Shown here: positions 8,543-15,605 of the stretch, one piece after another
Layout of the letters: each line of letters begins with the position of its first letter
Numbering within the stretch: position 1 is the stretch's first letter
Source of the DNA: JBMYTN01 sp049604415
Lineage (GTDB): Bacteria; Pseudomonadota; Alphaproteobacteria; Rhodospirillales; Rhodospirillaceae
DNA length: 64,000 nucleotides
Assembly (NCBI GenBank): GCA_049604415.1
Contig: JBMYTN010000020.1
Location: forward strand, 1-64,000
Direction: 5' to 3'
Notes under the pieces: model-generated
What the model was told of the DNA's origin: nothing
The model's database searches: none
What the model saw: the letters and a program-made list of their open reading frames with translations, nothing else
Translations under genes and position numbers: made by a program

Positions 8543-9355
8543 ATGTGCACCGTAGTGGTTGATAGGCGGCCCGACAATTCCTGGCCTGTTCTGATCGGGG
8601 CCAATCGGGACGAGATGGAAACCCGACCCTGGCAGGCTCCGGCCCGGCATTGGCCCGACCGGCCCGAGGTGGTCGCCGGTCTGGACGAGGAGGCCGGTGG
8701 CTCCTGGCTGGGTGTCAATGATTGGGGCGTGTTTGCCTGCTTGCTGAACCGCTTTGGCACGCTCGGCCCCCAGGCGGGCAAGCGCAGCCGGGGCGAACTG
8801 GTGCTTGAAGCGCTGGACCATGCGGATGCGGTGGCCGCAGCGGAGGCGATGAAGGACCTGAACCCGGAGGCCTATCGACCCTTTAACCTGCTGATCATCG
8901 ACAATCGGGATGGATTCTGGATCCGTCATGCCGATGAGGCCGGGAAGACCGCGCCGCAGATCCACCCGATCCCTGATGGGCTGTCGATCTTCACCGCCCT
9001 GGACCGCAATGACGAGGCCGACCCTCGGATTCGCCACCATTTGCCGCTGTTTGAAGCGGCGGTATTGCCGCAACCGGACCCGGATGCGGATGGGTTGGGG
9101 GATTGGCAGGCTTGGGAGGCGTTGTTGGCCTCCCGGGAGCGGGATGCGGATAGTGCAGAGACGGCGGCGATGTGCTTCCGCACCGAGCGCGGATTCGCCA
9201 CGTCTTCTTCGGCTTTGCTCGCCTTGCCGACCATTGGCCTGGCGGCGCCCGACGGCACTCCACGCGGGCCGATCCTGCGGTTTTGTCCGCGCAAGTCTGG
9301 GTCGGGGGATGGCACGGAATCGGCCCCAGAGTGGCAAACCCTGCTGCCCGAATAG
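8543..9355 (+). CDS. NRDE (TANGO2-like) family protein
   Basis: A 270-residue protein that begins MCTVVVDRRP and carries GANRDEMETRPW, the NRDE motif that names the family. The Cys at position 2 is conserved, as in Ntn-type hydrolases. The ATG at 8543 is preferred to the upstream one at 8525 because the family starts MC. AGGCAGGA precedes it. Related eukaryotic TANGO2 proteins take part in heme or lipid handling; the bacterial role is unsettled. Confidence 0.85.
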   Translation: MCTVVVDRRPDNSWPVLIGANRDEMETRPWQAPARHWPDRPEVVAGLDEEAGGSWLGVNDWGVFACLLNRFGTLGPQAGKRSRGELVLEALDHADAVAAAEAMKDLNPEAYRPFNLLIIDNRDGFWIRHADEAGKTAPQIHPIPDGLSIFTALDRNDEADPRIRHHLPLFEAAVLPQPDPDADGLGDWQAWEALLASRERDADSAETAAMCFRTERGFATSSSALLALPTIGLAAPDGTPRGPILRFCPRKSGSGDGTESAPEWQTLLPE

Positions 9356-9388
9356 TTTTTTTCTAACGCTATGATTTATATACCTATT

Positions 9389-9487
9389 CCGATCCCGCAG
9401 GGATCGGCAAGTCCATTGAGGACGGGGCCAAGCGGCGTTAAGCCGCGCCCGGCGAGGGCCGCAAAACAAGGTCCCGCAGGGATCTTG
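9389..9487. other. Three short hairpins between NRDE and HTH genes
   Basis: The gap downstream of the NRDE gene holds a perfect inverted repeat CCGATCCC-GCA-GGGATCGG at 9389-9407, a GCGGC/GCCGC pair near 9432-9446, and CAAGGTCCC-GCA-GGGATCTTG at 9467-9487. The first and third share the core TCCCGCAGGGAT. No long T-run follows, so they are not classic terminators. They may be a small repeat element or part of an RNA leader for the next gene. Confidence 0.6.
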
Positions 9488-9670
9488 TTAAGAGACTGCA
9501 CTTGGTGCGCTTTTCCGTGGACAAGACGTCGCGTCGCACAATAGTCTCCGAACTGTCATCAACGGACAATGGTTCTACCCGCCGATCAGCATGCCCCGCA
9601 GCATGCTAAGGAGCTTGCCAAAGAGCATATCGGGGCCGGGACATCGGTGGAAGGATCTGGGGTGCGACAG

Positions 9671-9964
9671 ATGGAACCGTCTGCGTTTAAGGCGTGGCGC
9701 AAAAAACTCAAACTCTCGCAGAAAGAAGCCGCTGAGGCCCTGGGGCTGAAGCGCCGCGTTGTCCAATATTATGAGAAGGGCGAGCGCGACGGGGCCAAGG
9801 TCGAGATCCCGAAGACCGTGCGTCTGGCCTGTTGGGCGCTGGAACATGGGGTCGAGGATTACACCGGCCCGTCATCCGAAGACCATCGGGCGAAAAAGCA
9901 CAAAGCCAAGGCGAAGGGCGCAGACGGGGACGAGGGCCATCCCGAGGATCAGCCCAGCCCTTGA
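9671..9964 (+). CDS. Helix-turn-helix protein (XRE/Cro type)
   Basis: A 97-residue protein with a helix-turn-helix at residues 4-35 (FKAWRKKLKLSQKEAAEALG, then RRVVQYYEKGER), followed by LACWALEHGVEDYTG and a Lys/Asp/Glu-rich tail. It resembles small Cro/CI-type DNA-binding proteins. The start is uncertain: a GTG at 9662 in the same frame also has a purine-rich upstream region. It is about 95 bases ahead of purC in the same direction, so it may share a transcript. Target unknown. Confidence 0.75.
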   Translation: MEPSAFKAWRKKLKLSQKEAAEALGLKRRVVQYYEKGERDGAKVEIPKTVRLACWALEHGVEDYTGPSSEDHRAKKHKAKAKGADGDEGHPEDQPSP

Positions 9965-10060
9965 TCGGCAATTCCCATTGGACAGGCCCGGGGCAAAACC
10001 TGCTATAAGAGCCGCCTTCCCATTCTTGATAGTCTCCGGGTTTTCCGGACTGAGATCCCC

Positions 10061-10828
10061 ATGGCGCGACGCAAACAGATTTACGAAGGCAAGGCAAAGG
10101 TGCTGTTCGAAGGCCCGGAGCCCGGCACCCTGGTGCAATATTTCAAGGACGATGCCACCGCCTTTAACAATAAGAAAAAGGGCACCATCACCGGCAAGGG
10201 GGTGCTGAACAACCGCATCTCCGAATATCTGATGCAGCGCCTGCATGAGATCGGCATCCCGACCCATTTTGTCCGCCGCCTGAACATGCGCGAACAGCTG
10301 ATCCGCGAAGTCGAGATCATCCCGGTCGAGGTGGTGATCCGCAATGTTGCCGCCGGATCCCTGACCAAGCGCTTCGCCATCCCCGAAGGCCAGCCGCTGC
10401 CGCGCTCCATCGTCGAGTATTACTACAAGAATGACGAGCTGGACGATCCGCTGGTCTCCGAGGAGCATATCACGGCGTTTGGCTGGGCCTCTGTGCAGGA
10501 GGTCGATGAAATGATCGCCATGTCCCTGCGGATCAATGACTATCTGTCGGGCCTGTTCCTGGGCGTGGCCATGAAGCTGGTGGACTTCAAGCTGGAGTTC
10601 GGGCGGCTGTATCACGAAAATGGCGACCTGCAGATCGTGCTGGCCGACGAGATCAGCCCGGATAATTGTCGGCTGTGGGATGTGCGGACCAACGAAAAGC
10701 TCGATAAGGACCGCTTCCGCCGCGACCTCGGTGGGGTGGAAGAGGCCTATCAGGAGGTCGCCCGGCGGCTTGGTATCCTGCCCGAAGGCGGCCCCCGGGA
10801 CATCAAAGGTCCGGAGACAATGCAGTAA
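10061..10828 (+). CDS. purC: SAICAR synthetase
   Basis: PurC joins aspartate to CAIR in step 8 (bacterial count) of purine synthesis. The 255-residue protein has YEGKAKVLFEG at the start, DDATAFNNKKKG, VEVVIRNVAAGSLTKRF, and KLVDFKLEFGR with LADEISPDNCRLWD, all typical. It heads the purine run, but a 333-base gap with repeats parts it from purS. Start ATG at 10061; only a weak GGACTGAG precedes it. Confidence 0.96.
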   Translation: MARRKQIYEGKAKVLFEGPEPGTLVQYFKDDATAFNNKKKGTITGKGVLNNRISEYLMQRLHEIGIPTHFVRRLNMREQLIREVEIIPVEVVIRNVAAGSLTKRFAIPEGQPLPRSIVEYYYKNDELDDPLVSEEHITAFGWASVQEVDEMIAMSLRINDYLSGLFLGVAMKLVDFKLEFGRLYHENGDLQIVLADEISPDNCRLWDVRTNEKLDKDRFRRDLGGVEEAYQEVARRLGILPEGGPRDIKGPETMQ

Positions 10829-10867
10829 GGGGTAAGGGGTCACTCCGCTGAACGGATAGGACCCCAC

Positions 10868-11028
10868 GAGGCGGGGAGCCCGAAGGGCGGAGCGCCGAGC
10901 AGCGGCCGACTGGCCGCCGCGCCCCATGGCGCGAGAAAGCCTGCGTGGCGTTTGAACGCTTTAAAGGGAGCCTGGGCGAAGCACAGGCTCCCTTGAACAA
11001 CAGCTGAGGCGGGGAGCCCGTAGGGCGA
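10868..11028. repeat. Repeat-rich gap between purC and purS
   Basis: This gap holds three elements. GAGGCGGGGAGCCCG(A/T)AG occurs at 10868-10889 and again at 11006-11027. Bases 10902-10958 are an inverted near-copy of 22240-22295 near rpsD. A perfect 11-base stem, AAGGGAGCCTG at 10964-10974 with CAGGCTCCCTT at 10984-10994, forms a strong hairpin with no T-run. The set looks like an intergenic REP/BIME-type mosaic. It could stabilise the purC transcript end or lower read-through to purS. Confidence 0.75.
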
Positions 11029-11161
11029 CGCGCCGTTCTACAGTCGAAGAAACCGTGAACAAACCTGAGAGGGTGTGTGTCTCAAAAGTAAACGCTGGGC
11101 CGCGTATCATCTTCAATAAGTTTCTCCCCCCGACGATTTTTCAACAAGGAGCGCTCGACCC

Positions 11162-11404
11162 GTGAAAGCGACCGTTCATGTAACTTTGAAAGACGGGGTC
11201 TTGGACCCCCAGGGCAAAGCCATTGGCGGTGCCTTGGCCCATCTCGGCTTTGAGGGCGTTGGCGATGTCCGCCAGGGCAAGGTCATCGAGTTGGACTTGG
11301 CCGAAACCGATGCGGACAAGGCGCGGGAGACGGTCGAGGCCATGTGTCGGCAATTGCTGGCCAACACGGTGATCGAAAACTACTCCATCGATCTGACGCC
11401 CTAA
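11162..11404 (+). CDS. purS: FGAM synthase subunit PurS
   Basis: PurS is the small structural subunit that bridges PurL and PurQ in the three-part formylglycinamidine synthase. The 80 residues include KATVHVTLKDGVLDPQGKAI and CRQLLANTVIENYSID, which are diagnostic. It starts with GTG at 11162, after AAGGAG at 11146-11151. It is 27 bases ahead of purQ. Confidence 0.95.
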   Translation: MKATVHVTLKDGVLDPQGKAIGGALAHLGFEGVGDVRQGKVIELDLAETDADKARETVEAMCRQLLANTVIENYSIDLTP

Positions 11405-11431
11405 CCGCTGTCCGATAGGGGATCCTTGCTG

Positions 11432-12124
11432 ATGAAATCCGCCATTGTCGTTTTCCCCGGCACCAACCGGGAACGGGATATGGCCCGGGCGCTCTATGCG
11501 GCATCCGGCATTGAACCGATTTACCTTTGGCACCGGGACACCGACCTGCCCGACGATCTGGATCTGGTGGTGCTGCCCGGCGGCTTTTCCTATGGCGATT
11601 ATTTGCGCTCCGGCGCGGTGGCGGCCCGCTCGCCGATCCTGAATGCGGTCAAGGCCCATGCGGAGCGTGGCGGCTATGTGATCGGGGTCTGCAATGGCTT
11701 CCAGATCCTGACCGAGACTGGCTTGCTGCCCGGGGCGCTGATGCGCAATCGGGATCTGCGCTTCATCTGCAAGCGCCTGTCCCTGCGGGTCGAAACCACC
11801 CAGAGCCCGTTCACGGCGGCCTATTTTCGCGGCCAGGTGATCAGCGTGCCGGTGGCCCATATGGATGGGAACTACTTCGCCAATCGGGAAACCCTGGTCG
11901 AGCTGGAAGGCGAGGGCCGGGTGGCCTTCCGCTATTGTGATGCTCGCGGCCATGTGGGCGAGGAGGTCAATCCCAATGGATCGCGCGACAATATCGCCGG
12001 GATCCTGTCCGCCGACCGCCGCATTCTGGGCATGATGCCGCATCCGGAAAACCATGTGGATCCGCTGCAAGGCGGAACCGATGGTCAGCCCTTGTTCCTG
12101 TCCGTTGTGGAGAGCCTGTCGTGA
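11432..12124 (+). CDS. purQ: FGAM synthase glutaminase subunit PurQ
   Basis: PurQ frees ammonia from glutamine for PurL. It is a class I glutamine amidotransferase of 230 residues: LPGGFSYGDYLRSGA, the nucleophile elbow GVCNGFQIL, and GMMPHPENH with the catalytic His and acidic partner. The ATG at 11432 is preferred to a TTG two codons earlier. Its stop overlaps the purL start by four bases (GTGA), showing translational coupling. Confidence 0.96.
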   Translation: MKSAIVVFPGTNRERDMARALYAASGIEPIYLWHRDTDLPDDLDLVVLPGGFSYGDYLRSGAVAARSPILNAVKAHAERGGYVIGVCNGFQILTETGLLPGALMRNRDLRFICKRLSLRVETTQSPFTAAYFRGQVISVPVAHMDGNYFANRETLVELEGEGRVAFRYCDARGHVGEEVNPNGSRDNIAGILSADRRILGMMPHPENHVDPLQGGTDGQPLFLSVVESLS

Positions 12125-14340
12125 GCGCCGCCATCACCGCCGAAACGGCGGCAGAACACGGCCTGAGCGCCGAAGAGTTTGACCTGATCCTGGAGATCAT
12201 GGGCCGGACCCCCAATCTGGTCGAGCTGGGGATATTCTCGGTGATGTGGTCCGAGCATTGCTCCTATAAATCCTCGAAAAAATGGCTGAAAACCCTGCCG
12301 ACCGAGGCCCCTTGGGTGATCCAAGGCCCGGGCGAGAATGCCGGGGTGGTCGATCTGGGCGATGGCGAGACCGCGATCTTCAAAATGGAGAGCCACAACC
12401 ACCCCTCCTTCATCGAGCCCTATCAGGGGGCGGCGACCGGGGTGGGCGGCATTTTGCGCGATGTGTTCACCATGGGCGCGCGGCCGATCGCCAATCTGAA
12501 CGCCTTGCGCTTTGGCGATCCGAGCCATGAAAAGACCCGGCATCTGGTCTCCGGCGTTGTCTCCGGCATTGGCGGCTATGGCAATTGCGTCGGCGTGCCC
12601 ACCGTCGGCGGCGAGGTCAATTTCCACGAAGGCTATAACGGCAATATCCTGGTCAACGCCATGACCGTTGGCGTCGCGCCGGTGGATCGGATTTTCTATT
12701 CCAAGGCCTCGGGCATCGGCAATCCGGTGGTCTATGTCGGCTCCAAAACCGGGCGCGACGGCATCCATGGCGCGACCATGGCCTCGGCTGAATTCAGCGA
12801 GGACAGCGAGTCCAAGCGCCCCACGGTCCAGGTCGGCGATCCGTTCACGGAAAAGCTGCTGATCGAGGCCTGCCTGGAGCTGATGGGCACCGATGCCATT
12901 GTGGCGATCCAGGATATGGGTGCGGCAGGGCTGACCTCGTCCTCCTTTGAAATGGCCTCCAAGGGCGGTATGGGCGTCGATTTGGCCTTAGATAAGGTGC
13001 CGATGCGCGAAGAGGGCATGACGCCCTACGAGATCATGCTCTCGGAAAGCCAGGAGCGCATGCTGCTGGTGCTCAAGCCCGGCCATGAGGACGAGGCCCG
13101 GGCGATCATCGAGAAATGGGAGCTGGACTTCGCCATCATCGGCACCCTGACCGATACCGGGCGCATGGTGCTGACCTGGCATGGCGAGGTCGCCGCTGAC
13201 CTGCCGATTGACCCCTTGGCGGAAGCGAGCCCGGAATATGACCGGCCCTGGGTGCCGACCCCGGCCTCAGCGCCGATCGATCCGGCCAGCCTGCCCGCTG
13301 TGCCCTGGGACGAGGCGCTGCTGACCTTGCTGGCCTGCCCGGATCTGTGCTCCCGGCGCTGGATTTGGGAGCAATATGACCATCTGGTGCGCGGCGAGAC
13401 CACCATCGGCCCTGGGGGCGATGCCGCCGTCGTGGCGCTGGTGGACGAGGCCCATCCCGGCAAACGGCGGACCAAGGGTCTGGCGGTCAGCGTCGATTGC
13501 ACGCCGCGCTATGTCTATGCCGACCCGGTCGAGGGCGCAAAACAGGCGGTGGCGGAATGCTGGCGTAATCTGACCGCTGTTGGGGCGACGCCGCTGGCGA
13601 TCACCGACAATATGAATTTCGGCAATCCGGAAAAGCCCGAGATCATGGGCCAGTTTGTCGGGGCGTGCCAGGGCATGGCCGAGGCCTGCACCGCGCTGGC
13701 CTTCCCAGTCGTTTCCGGCAATGTGTCGCTCTATAACGAGACCGAGGGCAAGGCGATCCCGCCGACCCCGGCCATTGGCGGTGTCGGCGTGGTCGCCGAT
13801 GTCCATGCGGTGGTCGGCACCGGCTTCACCCAGCCCCGGGAGGCGATCCTGGTGCTGGGCGGCCCGGCGGAACAGGTCGGCAGCTGGCTTGGCCGCTCGC
13901 TCTATTTGCGCGAAGTCGCAGGCCAGGAAGCTGGACCGCCGCCGCCGGTGGATCTGGCTGCGGAAAAGGCGACCGGCGATCTGGTCCGGGACTTGATCGC
14001 CGAGGGCAAGCTGTCCTGCTGCCATGATGTCTCCGATGGCGGCCTGCTGGTCGCGGTGGCCGAAATGGCGATGGCGGGCGGTCTGGGCTGCCAGCTGGGT
14101 TTTGCCCGGGAGCCGACGGCTGCGATGTTGTTTGGCGAGGATCAGGGCCGCTATGTGGTCACCGTGCCGCCCAAGGATATCTATGCCTTGGCGCAGCGGG
14201 CGAAGAAGGCCGGTGTTGCAGTGCACGAGATCGGCTTGACCGGCGGCCCGGGAATTGCGATCAACGGCAAAACCGGCCCGGCCCTGGGTCCGCTGTCTGC
14301 GGCCCATGAGGACTGGATGCCCGGTTATATGAATGGCTAG
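12121..14340 (+). CDS. purL: FGAM synthase large subunit PurL (small type)
   Basis: PurL turns FGAR into FGAM with ATP and ammonia. At 739 residues it is the short form that needs PurS and PurQ, both encoded just upstream. Landmarks are WSEHCSYKSSKKWLKTLP, MESHNHPSFIEPYQGAATG, VGSKTGRDGIHGATMAS and, in the second half, DNMNFGNPEKPE and GNVSLYNETEG. It starts with GTG inside the purQ stop. Confidence 0.97.
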   Translation: MSAAITAETAAEHGLSAEEFDLILEIMGRTPNLVELGIFSVMWSEHCSYKSSKKWLKTLPTEAPWVIQGPGENAGVVDLGDGETAIFKMESHNHPSFIEPYQGAATGVGGILRDVFTMGARPIANLNALRFGDPSHEKTRHLVSGVVSGIGGYGNCVGVPTVGGEVNFHEGYNGNILVNAMTVGVAPVDRIFYSKASGIGNPVVYVGSKTGRDGIHGATMASAEFSEDSESKRPTVQVGDPFTEKLLIEACLELMGTDAIVAIQDMGAAGLTSSSFEMASKGGMGVDLALDKVPMREEGMTPYEIMLSESQERMLLVLKPGHEDEARAIIEKWELDFAIIGTLTDTGRMVLTWHGEVAADLPIDPLAEASPEYDRPWVPTPASAPIDPASLPAVPWDEALLTLLACPDLCSRRWIWEQYDHLVRGETTIGPGGDAAVVALVDEAHPGKRRTKGLAVSVDCTPRYVYADPVEGAKQAVAECWRNLTAVGATPLAITDNMNFGNPEKPEIMGQFVGACQGMAEACTALAFPVVSGNVSLYNETEGKAIPPTPAIGGVGVVADVHAVVGTGFTQPREAILVLGGPAEQVGSWLGRSLYLREVAGQEAGPPPPVDLAAEKATGDLVRDLIAEGKLSCCHDVSDGGLLVAVAEMAMAGGLGCQLGFAREPTAAMLFGEDQGRYVVTVPPKDIYALAQRAKKAGVAVHEIGLTGGPGIAINGKTGPALGPLSAAHEDWMPGYMNG

Positions 14341-14394
14341 GCACCCCCGGGTCTGGCTTGTGTTTTTGATCAACCCACAGGGGAGTGCCTGAGC

Positions 14395-14628
14395 ATGGCC
14401 ATGGAAGCCGCTGAAATCGAAGCTTTGATCAAGGAAGAGTTCCCGGATGCGGAGGTGACCATCGAGGATCTGCGCGGGGATGGTGATCACTATGCCGCCC
14501 TGGTGGTGTCCTCGGCCTTCCAAGGCAAAAGCCGGGTCGCCCAGCATCAGATGGTCTATGCGGCGCTGAAAGGTCGGATGGGCGGCGAGCTGCATGCGCT
14601 GGCCCTGCAGACCAAGCCGAAGGACTAA
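14395..14628 (+). CDS. BolA-family protein
   Basis: A 77-residue BolA-like protein. BolA proteins bind a [2Fe-2S] cluster together with CGFS glutaredoxins and help iron-sulfur or iron regulation. The conserved segment AALVVSSAFQGKSRVAQHQMVY and the His in it fit the family. GGGAG at 14381-14385 lies nine bases before the ATG. The CGFS glutaredoxin is two genes downstream, which supports a working pair. Confidence 0.92.
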   Translation: MAMEAAEIEALIKEEFPDAEVTIEDLRGDGDHYAALVVSSAFQGKSRVAQHQMVYAALKGRMGGELHALALQTKPKD

Positions 14629-14683
14629 TCATCCTTCGGTCCTTCCGGTTCGTTCCAGATCGGGCCAGATCGGGGCAGTCGCC

Positions 14684-15037
14684 ATGATCAAATGGCTTTT
14701 GGTCGGTCTGGTGTTTCTCGGCCTGCTCTGGATGCTGGCGGTGCAAAGCTTTGAGGCTTGGGATGCTCGCAATCTCCGCGACCATGCCCAGGCCGTCCAA
14801 GGCTTGTTCCGCGACGCCGCCAAACGGTCCTGCCTGCCGAAGCAGGCCCTGCGCGATGCCGCCGAGGCCAAGGGCTGGCAGGTCGAGGATCCGGCGGTGT
14901 TCGGCCCGGAGTCGGAGGTGGACCGTCCGGGGCAAACCGCGATCCGGGTCCATGTCGACCCAGCGATGAATTTCGCCAAGGAGCCGGGGCTGGTGCTGTG
15001 GTTTGGCCCGGAAGGCTGCTTTGTCTCGGTCTTTTGA
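14684..15037 (+). CDS. Hypothetical membrane-anchored protein
   Basis: A 117-residue protein with one N-terminal membrane segment (residues 4-20, WLLVGLVFLGLLWMLAV) and a soluble rest that is probably outside the inner membrane. It has two cysteines, in KRSCLPKQ and GPEGCFVSVF, which could pair. It sits between bolA and grxD, reading the same way. I do not recognise a family. The ATG at 14684 begins directly before the membrane segment. Confidence 0.7.
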   Translation: MIKWLLVGLVFLGLLWMLAVQSFEAWDARNLRDHAQAVQGLFRDAAKRSCLPKQALRDAAEAKGWQVEDPAVFGPESEVDRPGQTAIRVHVDPAMNFAKEPGLVLWFGPEGCFVSVF

Positions 15038-15180
15038 GCCTGCTGGCCGGGGTCCGGATGGTGGGAAAAAGACCTGTCTTGGCCCATGGGGGGCGGTCGA
15101 TCTGTTGACAAGCCCCTTGGGCTGACCGCATATGGGGGACAGATCCCCCGACATTTTGATCCAGATTGAGGAGTCTGCTT

Positions 15181-15522
15181 ATGTCCGAAGCTCCCGCGCA
15201 GGACCGTATCCAAACGGAAATCGACGGCAATTCTGTGGTGCTGTTCATGAAGGGCACCCCGATGTTCCCGCAATGCGGTTTTTCCGCTGCGGTGGTTCAG
15301 GTGCTCAACCACTTTGGTGTTGAGTATAAGGGCATCAACGTCCTGGAGGACGATGGCATCCGCGAAGGTGTGAAGGCATTCTCCAACTGGCCGACCATCC
15401 CGCAGCTTTATGTGAAGGGCGAATTCGTCGGCGGTTGCGACATCGTGCGCGAAATGGCCGCTGATGGCGAGCTGGAGACCCTGTTCAAGGAAAAGGGCGT
15501 CGCCGCCGCCGCCAAGGCCTGA
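15181..15522 (+). CDS. grxD: Monothiol CGFS glutaredoxin
   Basis: Grx4-type protein of 113 residues. It has VVLFMKGTPMFPQCGFSA with the single active cysteine in CGFS, NWPTIPQLYVKGEFVGG with the cis-Pro, and GGCDIV. These proteins carry [2Fe-2S] clusters with BolA partners and pass them on. GAGGAG ends about nine bases before the ATG. A hairpin terminator follows. Confidence 0.95.
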   Translation: MSEAPAQDRIQTEIDGNSVVLFMKGTPMFPQCGFSAAVVQVLNHFGVEYKGINVLEDDGIREGVKAFSNWPTIPQLYVKGEFVGGCDIVREMAADGELETLFKEKGVAAAAKA

Positions 15523-15570
15523 TCCCAGGCGGGGTTCAGTTTGGCGCGAGACGCCAACGATCTGCCTTTC

Positions 15571-15605
15571 AAACGGTCCCTCTTCGCGGAGGGGCCGTTT
15601 ATTTT
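15571..15605 (+). terminator. Rho-independent terminator after grxD
   Basis: Stem AAACGGTCCCTC at 15571-15582 pairs with GAGGGGCCGTTT at 15589-15600 with one G-T pair, loop TTCGCG, and ATTTT follows. It also covers the stop codon of the minus-strand ATPase gene, so it marks the border between host and accessory sequence. Confidence 0.85.
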
